The notes beneath the pieces are model-generated. The model was not told the origin of the DNA. It saw only the letters and a program-made list of their open reading frames with translations, and ran no database searches. A stretch of 59,009 bases of DNA from Armatimonadota bacterium (GTDB lineage: Bacteria > Bacteroidota > Ignavibacteria > OLB7), in NCBI GenBank assembly GCA_020850315.1, contig JADZEY010000018.1:1-59009 (forward strand). Reading direction: 5' to 3'. The translations under genes were made by a program, and so were the position numbers. Below are positions 8,828-17,814 of this stretch, in pieces. Position 1 is the first letter of the stretch. Each line of letters starts with the position of its first letter.

Positions 8828-8948
8828 AACAAAAATCTGCACGCCTGTTGTACTGGCTACACCAATTCCATTGAACTGACGAAGGGCAATGAGCGAACAA
8901 CACAGGCGTGCGCTCATTGCCTTTTGCATTTTTTCAGGAGCGATCACA
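8828..8948 (+). promoter_or_regulatory. Structured thrS 5' leader, probable transcription attenuator
   Basis: About 120 nt lie between the candidate promoter and the thrS ATG. An intrinsic terminator (8885-8934) sits directly before the ribosome-binding site AGGAG (8936-8940). A 9-nt segment at 8839-8847 (GCACGCCTG) is perfectly complementary to 8903-8911 in the terminator loop and the first base of its 3' arm, and CATTG (8869-8873) can pair with CAATG (8887-8891) in the 5' arm, so a competing fold can be drawn. I see no T-box consensus and no threonine-rich leader peptide with a good start, so the signal sensed is unknown. Confidence 0.5.
8885..8934 (+). terminator. thrS: Intrinsic terminator inside the thrS leader
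   Basis: A perfect 11-bp stem, GGCAATGAGCG (8885-8895) with CGCTCATTGCC (8911-8921), has a 15-nt loop and is followed by TTTTGCATTTTTT (8922-8934). It ends 14 nt before the thrS start codon and downstream of the likely promoter, so unless readthrough occurs it would silence thrS. Confidence 0.75.
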
Positions 8949-10964
8949 ATGATCCAGATCACACTGTTGGACGGCTCGGTCCGCGAGTTCCAAGACGGGG
9001 TGACGGGGATGCAGGTCGCCGAAGCGATTAGCTCCGGCCTGGCCCGGAACGTCCTTGGCATCTTCGTCAACGATCAACCCTACGACCTTAGCCGCCCAAT
9101 CACTGAAGATGCCTTCATCCGCTTTGTCAAGTTCGATGATGAAGAGGGGAAAGCGATTTTCTGGCACAGCAGCGCGCACTTGATGGCCGAGGCTGTCGAA
9201 GCACTCTTCCCCGGAACCAAATTTGGCATTGGCCCCCCCGTGGAGAACGGTTTCTACTACGACATGGACATTGCCAACGGCCACACCCTAACGCCGGATG
9301 ACCTTGCCAACGTGGAAACCAAAATGGCCGAACTTGCAAAGGCCAATAGCACGTTCAAGCGAATCCCCGTGACCTGGGAGGAAGCCGTTGCGTACTTCCA
9401 ACAGAAAGGGGATGAGTACAAATTGGAGTTGCTGGAGGATTTCAAGGATCGCGAGATAACGCTGTACCAGCAGGGAAATTTCACCGATTTGTGCCGTGGC
9501 ACGCACGTGCCATCCACGGGGGTGATAAAGGCCATAAAATTGACCTCCGTCAGCAGCGCGTACTGGCGTGGCGACATCAAACGGAAGCAGTTGCAGCGGG
9601 TGTATGGGGTCAGCTTCCCCAAAAAATCCATGCTGGACGAACACATGGTGATGCTGGAGGAAGCAAAAAAACGGGACCACCGCAAACTTGGACGCGAGCT
9701 TGAACTGTTCCTGATCACACCAGAAATCGGGCTTGGATTGCCGCTGTGGTTGCCAAAAGGAACAGCCCTGCGCGAGACGCTGGAAGGCTTCCTCCGGGCC
9801 GAACAAAAAAAGCGGGGATACACGCCAGTGGTTACGCCGCACATCGGCAACCTGGATCTGTACCGCACCAGCGGGCATTACCCCTACTATGCCGAAAGCC
9901 AGTTCACGCCAATCAAGCTGGAGGAAAATGAGGAGTATCTGCTGAAGCCGATGAACTGCCCGCACCATTGCCACATTTTTGCCAGCAAGCCGCGCAGCTA
10001 CCGCGATTTGCCGGTTCGGTTGGCGGAGTTCGGGACGGTGTATCGGTACGAGAAATCGGGGCAGCTGAACGGGCTGACGCGGGTGCGCGGATTCACGGTG
10101 GATGACTCCCACTTGTTCGTCCGCCCCGACCAAGTGGAGCAGGAATTGCAGAGCGTGCTGGGGCTTATCAAGTTCGTGATGTCGGTCCTGGGCTTCAAGG
10201 ATTTCACCATCCGACTTAGCCTGCGCGACCCCAACAACAAAACCAAATACGTTGGCAGGGATGAACTGTGGGAAACAGCCGAAGCAGCACTGCTGAAAGT
10301 TGCCGAATCGGTTGGTTTGAATTTCAACATCGGCATCGGCGAAGCGGCCTTTTATGGCCCCAAAATTGACTTCATGGTGCGCGATGCCATTGGCCGCCAG
10401 TGGCAGCTTGGCACGCTTCAGCTTGACTACAACTTGCCGGAACGTTTCAACCTTGAATACACCGGATCGGACGGCCAGAAGCACCGCCCAGTGATGATCC
10501 ACCGCGCACCGTTCGGGTCGCTGGAACGCTTCATCGGGGTGCTGATTGAGCATTACGCCGGGAAATTCCCATTCTGGTTGGCACCGGTCCAAGCCATTGT
10601 GCTGCCGTTATCGGAACACTACATGGAGTATGCCCAACAGGTGCAACAACGCCTTGACGGATTAGGATTCCGTGTGGAGCTGGATAACCGCTCGGAGAAA
10701 TTAGGCTACAAAATCCGTGAGGCGGAGATGCAGAAGATCCCGTACATGCTGATTGTTGGAGCCAAAGAACAGGAGGCTGAGTCGGCATCGGTGCGGGCCC
10801 ATGGCGAGGGGGATAAGGGGATGCAATCGCTGGATGAGATCATCGCCCAGTTCTACGATCTGAACAACGTGGAGAAGTTGGCGGCGCAAGCACACCAGGA
10901 ATCGGCAATCGAGATCAAGCATCACGAAGCCATTGAACACGCCGTGCCGGATGCGCGGGAGTAG
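8949..10964 (+). CDS. thrS: Threonyl-tRNA synthetase
   Basis: A 671-residue class II aminoacyl-tRNA synthetase that charges tRNA-Thr. Domains in order are TGS (about 1-60, MIQITLLDGSVREF), the editing domain with HSSAH (about 80) and CRGTH (about 185), the catalytic core with zinc-ligand region MNCPHHCHIF (about 336-345), motif 2 around YRYEKSGQLNGLTRVRGF, motif 3 HRAPFGSLERFIG (about 515-525), and the anticodon-binding domain after about 550. I chose the ATG at 8949 because AGGAG lies 8 nt upstream and the TGS domain begins there; upstream in-frame codons run through the terminator hairpin. The length is near the family norm plus a short C-terminal extension. The gene appears monocistronic, closed by a hairpin at 10986-11018. 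Confidence 0.97.
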   Translation: MIQITLLDGSVREFQDGVTGMQVAEAISSGLARNVLGIFVNDQPYDLSRPITEDAFIRFVKFDDEEGKAIFWHSSAHLMAEAVEALFPGTKFGIGPPVENGFYYDMDIANGHTLTPDDLANVETKMAELAKANSTFKRIPVTWEEAVAYFQQKGDEYKLELLEDFKDREITLYQQGNFTDLCRGTHVPSTGVIKAIKLTSVSSAYWRGDIKRKQLQRVYGVSFPKKSMLDEHMVMLEEAKKRDHRKLGRELELFLITPEIGLGLPLWLPKGTALRETLEGFLRAEQKKRGYTPVVTPHIGNLDLYRTSGHYPYYAESQFTPIKLEENEEYLLKPMNCPHHCHIFASKPRSYRDLPVRLAEFGTVYRYEKSGQLNGLTRVRGFTVDDSHLFVRPDQVEQELQSVLGLIKFVMSVLGFKDFTIRLSLRDPNNKTKYVGRDELWETAEAALLKVAESVGLNFNIGIGEAAFYGPKIDFMVRDAIGRQWQLGTLQLDYNLPERFNLEYTGSDGQKHRPVMIHRAPFGSLERFIGVLIEHYAGKFPFWLAPVQAIVLPLSEHYMEYAQQVQQRLDGLGFRVELDNRSEKLGYKIREAEMQKIPYMLIVGAKEQEAESASVRAHGEGDKGMQSLDEIIAQFYDLNNVEKLAAQAHQESAIEIKHHEAIEHAVPDARE

Positions 10965-10985
10965 TAGCCCCAAGAATGAAAACGC

Positions 10986-11018
10986 AACAGCCCGCTGAAC
11001 AACATCAGCGGGCTGTTT
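10986..11018. terminator. Bidirectional terminator after thrS
   Basis: A 12-bp perfect stem, AACAGCCCGCTG (10986-10997) with CAGCGGGCTGTT (11006-11017), is followed by TTTGCATATTGTTT on the plus strand and preceded by an A-containing run for the minus strand. It lies between the convergent thrS and metallophosphatase genes. Confidence 0.8.
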
Positions 11019-11073
11019 GCATATTGTTTGGTGGGGATATCAGCATGAGCAGAGGAGTTTTGGGCCTTGCAAG

Positions 11074-11889
11074 CTAATGCTTGTACCGCACCCCTTTGCT
11101 TGGGATACTGACGGTTTCCATGGTGGGATAGCGCAAGGCTGTCAACGCCCCACCGAACACGCATCCGGTATCAATGCCGATTGCATGGTGCTGGCGGTAG
11201 GGCGTGGGATAGACTTGGTGGCCAAAAATCACAAACTCGGGGCCGCCATAGTTTGGTGCCCAGTCAACTCTATCGGGAAGTCCATCTTGCCGTTTCAGCC
11301 CCGTCACCGGGCCGTGCAGCGCGTAGCGGCGGAAATGTTCTTCGCTGATGTCGCTGTGCAGAAGCTCGGCGTGCCATGCCGCGTGCACCACCAACCCCGC
11401 CCCCCCATCGAACCGAATTGCCCAGGGGGCTTCCTCGAAAAATGCAATCAGCTCCTTTTTCCACCACTCAAACTCAGTGGCTGGCAGTTGCAAGAATTGC
11501 TGGATGGTGAGTTCCAGCCCATGTTTCAGCTCAACATCGCGGCCATGCAGCCACCGCAGGAATCGGTAATCGTGATTGCCCATCACCATCAGCGCATGGC
11601 CATTGCGGCAAAGGCGGTGCACCAGCTTGACAGTTTCAACAATCCGGTCGCCACGATCCACAATGTCGCCAACGAAGATCAATCGCGGCTTCATTCCTGG
11701 TGAAGTTTTTGGCAGGTTGGGGTCAAGCAACTCCGCATGGCCAAGCGAGGTGATAAGCTCCGCAAGCTCATCAAAACAGCCATGCAGATCGCCAATGATG
11801 TCGGCACTACGAAGCGACAAATGGCGATGCACACGACGCTCGCGGAAATCTGCGGCTACCATGCTGGGTTGGCTTCTGGGCTGTGTCAT
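11074..11889 (-). CDS. Calcineurin-like metallophosphatase (PrpE/ApaH type)
   Basis: A 271-residue phosphoesterase with the dinuclear-metal motifs in order: GDLHG (about 33-37), GDIVDRGDR (about 73-81), GNHDYRF (about 102-108), then VHAAWHAE and FGHQVYPTPYRQH carrying later histidines. Such enzymes act as protein-serine/threonine phosphatases or as diadenosine-tetraphosphate hydrolases; the sequence does not decide between them. No signal peptide is seen, so it is cytoplasmic. The basic N-terminal 30 residues before the first motif are an extension. It converges with thrS, and the Spy-like gene and its terminator lie upstream. Confidence 0.85.
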   Translation of the reverse strand: MTQPRSQPSMVAADFRERRVHRHLSLRSADIIGDLHGCFDELAELITSLGHAELLDPNLPKTSPGMKPRLIFVGDIVDRGDRIVETVKLVHRLCRNGHALMVMGNHDYRFLRWLHGRDVELKHGLELTIQQFLQLPATEFEWWKKELIAFFEEAPWAIRFDGGAGLVVHAAWHAELLHSDISEEHFRRYALHGPVTGLKRQDGLPDRVDWAPNYGGPEFVIFGHQVYPTPYRQHHAIGIDTGCVFGGALTALRYPTMETVSIPSKGVRYKH

Positions 11890-11923
11890 GCCCAGAATAT
11901 AGATATGGCATCCCCAACAACAA

Positions 11924-11956
11924 GAAGCCCTGCTGCTTGTTTGGCAACAGGGCTTC
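11924..11956 (-). terminator. Terminator after the Spy/CpxP-like gene
   Basis: The stem GAAGCCCTG (11924-11932) with CAGGGCTTC (11948-11956) has an inner GC/TG extension. Read on the minus strand it is followed by TTGTTGTTG. It lies 39 bp past the stop codon of the Spy-like gene and before the start of the metallophosphatase gene. Confidence 0.65.
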
Positions 11957-11994
11957 GCGTGATGTGCAGCCGGAACTTCATTACCGGCTTATGA

Positions 11995-12498
11995 TTACTC
12001 TATTTTCTTCCCTTCCCCTGTCACCCCGTTTTGCCGTCCCTTCTTGCGCTCCCCTTTCTTCTGCTCACGGTGTTCTTTCCGTTCGGCTTTGTGTTCCTCT
12101 AGTTGCTGGCGTTGCTCTGGGGTCAGCAGTGCCGAAATTTGCTGTTGCAGCTTTTCCCGGTCGGCTTGCAAGGATTGCTTGATGGTCTTCATCTTTTCGC
12201 GAAGCTGCTTTGCTTGCTCGCTATTCCCAGACCCTTTCAACTCGCGCATCTGTTGGCCAAGCGACTTCATCTCGCTTAACTGTGCTTCATGTTCTTTTTT
12301 GAAGTTATCGCGAAGTGCCTTGATCTGCGTTTTCTGCTGCTCGGTCAAGTTCAGCTTCGCTGCCATTTTCTCCATTTTTTCCCCCCGCCCCATTTTCCCT
12401 GAGCCATGCCCCGGTTGGGCATACAACGTTGTGGTAAGCGCAAGGGCCAAGGCGGCAACGGAAGCGGCTGCGGTGCGGAAGATCATTCGTGTGTTCAT
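11995..12498 (-). CDS. Spy/CpxP-family periplasmic protein
   Basis: A 167-residue secreted protein. Residues 1-28 form a signal peptide (RTAAASVAALALALTTTLYA) with cleavage after YAQ or similar. The mature part is almost all charged helix with two LTxxQ-type motifs, LNLTEQQKTQI (about 48-58) and LLTPEQRQQL (about 127-136), the mark of the Spy/CpxP fold. Relatives are ATP-independent periplasmic chaperones or stress sensors. The tail (HREQKKGERKKGRQ) is strongly basic. The ATG at 12498 gives the full signal peptide. It is transcribed alone, divergently from the FAD-dependent dehydrogenase, with its own terminator. Confidence 0.85.
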   Translation of the reverse strand: MNTRMIFRTAAASVAALALALTTTLYAQPGHGSGKMGRGEKMEKMAAKLNLTEQQKTQIKALRDNFKKEHEAQLSEMKSLGQQMRELKGSGNSEQAKQLREKMKTIKQSLQADREKLQQQISALLTPEQRQQLEEHKAERKEHREQKKGERKKGRQNGVTGEGKKIE

Positions 12499-12714
12499 TG
12501 TGTTTGCTCCTAAGAAGGGATGCGTTGTTGGTTACGTTCGTCAGGCCACTGGTAGCTGGCCCGAACGGACAGCGTTTGCTGTGTAATTGGTTTCAATGGA
12601 GCCATTGCTGAGCATTGTGTTTGTTGCCGACTGTGGTAGCAGCAACTGGCGGCTTAGAGCTATCTTCAACCTACAGGTTCCCGATAAAATTTGGCTGAGA
12701 AGGGGAACTCACAC

Positions 12715-14319
12715 TTGCTTGCAAAACCACAACACCTGACGATTCGCGTGAAGCAAACCGCTGAACTTATTCTTCCGATAGAGATTGCCGAGGACCCCAC
12801 CGCATTGCACCAAGCAGCGGCGCAACAGATGGGAATTGCCGCTGAACGGCTGTCGGCTGTTCGCATTCGTAAACGCTCGTTGGATGCTCGGCAACGGATC
12901 ATTCGGGTGCGGCTGGTGGTGGAAGCGATTGTTGATGAACCCGCCACCGACGACCCGCCCCCCAAAGCTGAGTATCGGGTTGTCCGTGGGGATCGCCGGG
13001 CCGTTGTTGTGGGGTCGGGCCCGGCGGGGTTGTTTGCGGCGCTACGGTTGATTGAGTTGGATATCACCCCAATCGTGCTGGAACGTGGATTCGATGTTCG
13101 CTTGCGCCGCCGCGACCTTGCGCGGATTCAGCGGTTCGGCACGGTGAACCCCGATAGCAACTATTGTTTCGGCGAAGGGGGCGCCGGAACCTATTCCGAT
13201 GGCAAACTCTACACCCGCTCTGGCAAGCGGGGAAGCATTGATGCAGTTCTTACAACACTGGTGGCGCATGGTGCGCCGCCGGAAATTCTGATTGACGCAC
13301 ACCCCCATATCGGCTCGAACAAACTGCCGAAGGTTGTTGCCGCAATGCGCCAAAGTATTTTGGATGCTGGCGGCCAAGTTCACTTCGGGAAGCGGGTGGT
13401 GGGGCTGATAACCAAGCCGATACACACCCGCAAACAATTGCGCGGGGTGATTACTGCCGACGGCGATGAATTCACGGGAGATGCAGTGGTTCTGGCAACC
13501 GGGCATTCCGCCCGTGACCTGTTCAGCTTGCTGCAATCGGAAGGGATCCGGATGGAGGCAAAGCCGTTTGCAATGGGGGTTCGGATTGAACACCCCCAGC
13601 CGCTGATTGATGAAATTCAATACCATCGCTCGATCCGCAACGAACTTCTGCCAGCGGCCAGCTACCGGCTGGCAACCACCGTGCAAGATCGCGGGGTCTT
13701 CTCCTTCTGCATGTGCCCCGGCGGGTTCATCGTTCCGGCGGCAACCGCGCCGGATGAAGTTGTGGTGAATGGAATGAGCCTTTCGCGCCGCGACTCCCCT
13801 TTTGCAAACTCCGGCATCGTGGTCTCGGTTGAAGCCGAAGACCTTCACCCCTTCAACAACCACGCCGAATTAGCGGGGGTAGCGTTTCAGAAATCGCTGG
13901 AGGTGATGGCCGCATCCGCTGGCGGGGGAATGCAGCGCGCCCCCGCACAACGCCTTACCGATTTCCTTGCCGCGAAGGTCTCCGCAACCCTTCCCAAGTG
14001 CAGCTACAAACCAGGCATCACCTCTGCCCCACTCCACTCATTGCTTCCCGCCTCCATTTCCACACGGCTTCAGCAAGGGCTAAAGGATTTTGGGACAACG
14101 ATGAAAGGATACCTCACCGAGGAAGCGATTGTGGTTGGTGTGGAATCGCGAACCAGCTCCCCGGTGCGCATCCCCCGCAACCCGGAATCACTGGAGCATC
14201 CAGATATGGCAGGGCTGTTCCCCTGCGGCGAAGGCGCGGGCTACGCGGGCGGGATAGTCTCGGCAGCCATGGATGGAGTGCGCGTTGCAACCGCCGTGGC
14301 AGCAATGGTGGCGGGATAA
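12715..14319 (+). CDS. NAD(P)/FAD-dependent dehydrogenase (COG2509-like)
   Basis: A flavoprotein of about 534 residues. After a roughly 85-residue N-terminal domain the Rossmann FAD-binding motif VVVGSGPAGLFAAL appears, then VLERGFDVRLRRRD, FGEGGAGTYSDGKLYTR, and a second dinucleotide motif VVLATGHSARDLF. The C-terminus closes with FPCGEGAGYAGGIVSAAMDG, the usual FAD-contacting end. This matches the widespread uncharacterised FAD-dependent dehydrogenase family; substrate unknown. There is no ATG: I prefer the TTG at 12715 because AAGGGG lies 9 nt upstream; an in-frame TTG at 12691 would add eight residues. It converges with the RNase R gene, leaving 38 bp between stops. Confidence 0.88.
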   Translation: MLAKPQHLTIRVKQTAELILPIEIAEDPTALHQAAAQQMGIAAERLSAVRIRKRSLDARQRIIRVRLVVEAIVDEPATDDPPPKAEYRVVRGDRRAVVVGSGPAGLFAALRLIELDITPIVLERGFDVRLRRRDLARIQRFGTVNPDSNYCFGEGGAGTYSDGKLYTRSGKRGSIDAVLTTLVAHGAPPEILIDAHPHIGSNKLPKVVAAMRQSILDAGGQVHFGKRVVGLITKPIHTRKQLRGVITADGDEFTGDAVVLATGHSARDLFSLLQSEGIRMEAKPFAMGVRIEHPQPLIDEIQYHRSIRNELLPAASYRLATTVQDRGVFSFCMCPGGFIVPAATAPDEVVVNGMSLSRRDSPFANSGIVVSVEAEDLHPFNNHAELAGVAFQKSLEVMAASAGGGMQRAPAQRLTDFLAAKVSATLPKCSYKPGITSAPLHSLLPASISTRLQQGLKDFGTTMKGYLTEEAIVVGVESRTSSPVRIPRNPESLEHPDMAGLFPCGEGAGYAGGIVSAAMDGVRVATAVAAMVAG

Positions 14320-14357
14320 TTTTCCGGCTTGGAATCGCGCAGGTGAGCGACCTTCGA

Positions 14358-16619
14358 TTACCGCTTCCCCTTTTTCTTGCTTCGCTGCTTCTGGGAATTT
14401 GGAGCGATGGCACGGGAAACCGGGCGGCTGGCGGGCAACTCTTCGCTCTCATGCTCGGCCTGCTCCACAAGCTCCATGTCAATTTCTGCACGCAGCTCAT
14501 CAACACGAACCACACGAACGAACACCGGGTCGCCGATGCGGAAGGTGCGGCGCGTGCGGCGGCCACGGAAGCTGAGTGACGCTTCGTCGAAGGTGTAGAA
14601 ATCATCATCCATCATCCTGACCGGCACCAACCCCTCGATTCCCAACGATGTGATCTGGGCAAAGATCCCGAACGGCATCACACCCGATATTCGCGCCGCA
14701 AACGTGTCGCCAACGTGGCGTTTCACAAACTGAACTTGTGCAATCTTGATGGAGTCGCGCTCGGCCTCCACCGCCGCACGCTCACGCTCGGAACATTGGT
14801 CGGCGATCATGCCAAGCTCGGCAGCGTATTCATTCCTGCGCCGAACCGGCATTCCCGCTTCGTACTCGGCAAGCATTCGGTGAACAATCAAATCGGGATA
14901 GCGGCGGATTGGCGAGGTGAAATGGGTGTACTGCTGGAACGCCAACCCAAAATGGCCAACGTTGTGCTCGGAATAGACGGCCTTCGCCATGCTTCGCAGC
15001 GTCAGCTCGTTAATCGCTTCTTCGTGCTCGCTTCCGCGCACGGTGTCCAGCAGTTTCTGGATGTCCTTTGGCCGCACGTTGTCGGTTGGCAGATTGACGC
15101 CAAGCCGTTTCACAAACGCGGCAAGCTCTATCAGTTTATCCTTTGGCGGGGTGTCGTGGATGCGGTAAATGAAGGGGTTCAGGTTTGCGCCGCGCTCCTC
15201 CCCTTTCGGGAATTTTCGTGCCGCAATGTGCTGCGCAACTACGCGATTTGCCAGCAACATGCAATCCTCAATCAGGCGTGTGGATTCGGTGGCGCGTTTC
15301 TGGACTACCTCAATCGGCTGGTTCTGCTCATCCAGCTTGAACCGAAGCTCGGCGCGGTCGAATTCCACGCTCCCTTGCCGGCGGCGGCTGTCGCGAAGAA
15401 CATGTGCCATGCGGTTCAAGGCAAGCAGTTGGGCGGCAAAATCCCCTTCGCCGGTTTCCAGCACCTGCAAGGCTTCCTCGTAGGTGAACCGCCGTTTGGA
15501 GCGGATCACGCTTTTGGCAACCTCATACTCCCGAATTGCCCCACGCGCCGACAAGCGAACAAACACGCTGTAGGCCAATCGGTCTTCATCCGGGCGGAGC
15601 GAGCAGAGGTTGTTGGAAAGGCGTTCCGGAAGCATCGGGATCACCCCTGTCACCAAATAGACTGAGGTTCCCCGCTTCAATGCCTCGCGGTCCAGCGCGC
15701 TCCCCTGGCGAACGTAGTAGCTAACATCAGCGATGTGGATTCCGATGGTCATCTCGCCGTCGTCGTGCTGCTGGATCGAGACGGCATCGTCGAAGTCGCG
15801 GGCATCGTGGGGGTCAATCGTGAACAAGTCCAGGCCGCGAAGGTCGCGCCGCTGCGCAAGCTCTTCCGGGGGAATGGAATCGGGAAAAGCCTCGGCTTCG
15901 GCGATGACTTCATCCGGAAAGTGATGCGGCAGACGGTGCTTCAGCGCAAGCGCGGCAATCTCGGCTCCCATCTCCCCCGCACGCCCAAGCGTTCGGATAA
16001 TGGTCCCCTCCGGTTGGTGGTAGGGGTCGCTCCATTCACGCAGTTTCACCAGAACCTTTTCCCCAACTTTGGCAACGCCAATCTGGTTTTTGTAAATGCC
16101 AATGGCGTGATGAATTTTCCGGTCGTCGGGGTCAACGTAGAACGTTCGGTTCCCATGTTTCAGCGTTCCAACAACGGTTTCGGTGGCGCGGCTAACAACG
16201 CGAACAACCTCACCTTCTGGACGTTGGCCAAAGCGGGCAGGCAAGGTGATTTTCACGCGGACAGTATCGCCATGCAAAGCGGTCCACGTGGAGCGGTGGT
16301 CAATCTGGATTGCGGCATCCATTCCCCCCTGTTTTGGGACAACCAGCCAGCGGTTTCGTCCGGCCATTTCCAGCCGTCCTTCAACGGCAACATCGGGGAT
16401 TGCAAGGTGGTAGCGGCGGCGCGCCCCACGGGTGACACGCCCTTCGCCCACCAGTTGGTCAAGCGATTCGCGAACCAGATCGTAGTCGGGATGGGTTGCG
16501 GGGATTCCTAATTTTTTGGAAAGCTCGTTGGTTTTCAGGTGGTCTGGGGCGGCCTCGGTCAGCAGCCGGAGGACCTCCTCACGGACGGCTTCAAGGGTGT
16601 GGTGTGAGTGTTTTGGCAT
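14358..16619 (-). CDS. rnr: Ribonuclease R (RNB-family 3'-5' exoribonuclease)
   Basis: A 753-residue processive exoribonuclease. Order of parts: N-terminal helix-turn-helix/cold-shock region (about 1-200), the RNB catalytic domain with metal-binding DLFTIDPHDARDFDDAVSI (about 270-290), SIRRYPDLIVHR-type loop (about 580), an S1 RNA-binding domain (about 640-720), and a lysine-rich tail ending KQRSKKKGKR. RNase R degrades structured RNA and, with tmRNA-SmpB, non-stop messages. The start is the ATG at 16619 (MPKHSHHTLEAV); the in-frame TTG at 16634 is less likely. The tmRNA gene lies 1.2 kb away, which may be meaningful. Confidence 0.96.
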   Translation of the reverse strand: MPKHSHHTLEAVREEVLRLLTEAAPDHLKTNELSKKLGIPATHPDYDLVRESLDQLVGEGRVTRGARRRYHLAIPDVAVEGRLEMAGRNRWLVVPKQGGMDAAIQIDHRSTWTALHGDTVRVKITLPARFGQRPEGEVVRVVSRATETVVGTLKHGNRTFYVDPDDRKIHHAIGIYKNQIGVAKVGEKVLVKLREWSDPYHQPEGTIIRTLGRAGEMGAEIAALALKHRLPHHFPDEVIAEAEAFPDSIPPEELAQRRDLRGLDLFTIDPHDARDFDDAVSIQQHDDGEMTIGIHIADVSYYVRQGSALDREALKRGTSVYLVTGVIPMLPERLSNNLCSLRPDEDRLAYSVFVRLSARGAIREYEVAKSVIRSKRRFTYEEALQVLETGEGDFAAQLLALNRMAHVLRDSRRRQGSVEFDRAELRFKLDEQNQPIEVVQKRATESTRLIEDCMLLANRVVAQHIAARKFPKGEERGANLNPFIYRIHDTPPKDKLIELAAFVKRLGVNLPTDNVRPKDIQKLLDTVRGSEHEEAINELTLRSMAKAVYSEHNVGHFGLAFQQYTHFTSPIRRYPDLIVHRMLAEYEAGMPVRRRNEYAAELGMIADQCSERERAAVEAERDSIKIAQVQFVKRHVGDTFAARISGVMPFGIFAQITSLGIEGLVPVRMMDDDFYTFDEASLSFRGRRTRRTFRIGDPVFVRVVRVDELRAEIDMELVEQAEHESEELPASRPVSRAIAPNSQKQRSKKKGKR

Positions 16620-16812
16620 AGTAGTAGAGATCAAAAAAATGGTGGTATATGATTCATCGTTTCATCAAACGAACGGGCAAAGGTCGCGAAGTAGCCGAAC
16701 GTGTGCAACGGATACTCCATTTTCGGACAGAATGAAACGGCGCGATTAGGCTGTATCGTTCCCCCCAGGGATTTCGCATATTGTGCCACCAATTCATCGC
16801 AATTTCTAACCC

Positions 16813-17622
16813 ATGAACCGACAACTTCAACTGCTTGCACTGATAGCTTTTCTCCCCCTGCTCTGCGCCTGTGGCAGTTCGCCGGCGATTGTTTCCTACG
16901 CCATCACCACCGATAACGGGAACGTCTGCTGCAAGACGCTGCGCTACCAGACCACCGATTTTCCGATGTCGCAACCGTCCACGCTGCCGGGGAATGGAGT
17001 AGTTGTCCGTTTTCTGGCCGACACGGTTCAAGCCGTGTGTGGGACTGAGTTACGGCTGCCGTTGGTGATTGCCAACAACAGCGATAGCGACCAGTACATT
17101 CCAATCTCGTACGAGCTTCAGCAGGAGGGGACAATTCGGCTGTTCCCCTGGATTGTGATGAACGAAGCGGACCCGGTGCGTATCGCACGGCAGATTCAAT
17201 ATGGAGACCTGCTGGAGCGGACTGACTCACGGTTGTTGTTCCATCGGCTTCCGGTTGGGAAGCAGGTGCGGCTTACCGGAATCGTTCCCAAAGAATGGCT
17301 CTGCCGAACCCCCAAATGGACTGATCCATCGTTGCTGACCGAAACGCTGAACCCGAAATACTACGCCGACTACTCGCGTGCATTGCGAACGCCAAAGTTT
17401 TGGCCGCAGGAGTCGCTCCACTCGGTGGTTGGGATACGGTACGACGTTGTTCACACCACGCTTGGCTGGCTGCAAACCGCCCCACAGCGTTCGGCGCACA
17501 CAACCAGCGCGGGGGATTCTATCAGCATTGGGCTTGGGGTGATGGATGAGCCGGGGATGATGCTGAATGCCTCCCAGCAAGTGGCCCAAAGCAATGTCAT
17601 CACAATGCAATTGCAGCAGTAA
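16813..17622 (+). CDS. Hypothetical lipoprotein
   Basis: A 269-residue predicted lipoprotein. The signal is MNRQLQLLALIAFLPLLCAC with the lipidation cysteine at 20, followed by GSSPA. The mature part is predicted all-beta with no recognised family; VQAVCGTELRLPLVIANNSDSDQYIPIS (split here only as seen: cysteine near 75, then a hydrophobic strand) suggests an immunoglobulin-like segment, as does the regular strand spacing. It lies divergent from rnr (193 bp) and 192 bp ahead of ssrA. No function can be assigned. Confidence 0.75.
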   Translation: MNRQLQLLALIAFLPLLCACGSSPAIVSYAITTDNGNVCCKTLRYQTTDFPMSQPSTLPGNGVVVRFLADTVQAVCGTELRLPLVIANNSDSDQYIPISYELQQEGTIRLFPWIVMNEADPVRIARQIQYGDLLERTDSRLLFHRLPVGKQVRLTGIVPKEWLCRTPKWTDPSLLTETLNPKYYADYSRALRTPKFWPQESLHSVVGIRYDVVHTTLGWLQTAPQRSAHTTSAGDSISIGLGVMDEPGMMLNASQQVAQSNVITMQLQQ

Positions 17623-17648
17623 GAACACACAGACCCTCTCTTTCTTAC

Positions 17649-17672
17649 CTCTGTGCCCTCTGTGTCTCTGTG
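17649..17672. repeat. Triple CTCTGTG short repeat
   Basis: CTCTGTG occurs at 17649, 17658 and 17666 inside a TC-rich tract between the lipoprotein gene and ssrA; GCACAGAG follows near 17704 in opposite sense, so a weak long-range hairpin is possible. No T-run fits a terminator cleanly. Confidence 0.45.
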
Positions 17673-17814
17673 GTTCTCATCTCTCTCTCTTTCTTGACCG
17701 AGGCACAGAGTGAAGAAAGAAGAGATCGCACAGAACCTCGACATCATGAAATAACTTCAGGTGGTGTGCCATCAAGCAGCGGCGTGTATATTGTGCTGGC
17801 AACAGCATATCACT

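Noticed and set aside
8828-8948. T-box riboswitch or threonine leader peptide ahead of thrS
   Set aside because: The T-box consensus (AGGGUGGNACCGCG) and a specifier loop are absent, and the short frame with a few threonine codons has no acceptable start codon.
9288-10592. Long open frame antisense to thrS
   Set aside because: It is a shadow of the G+C-rich thrS codon pattern; composition is rich in H, R and F, with no domain and no start context.
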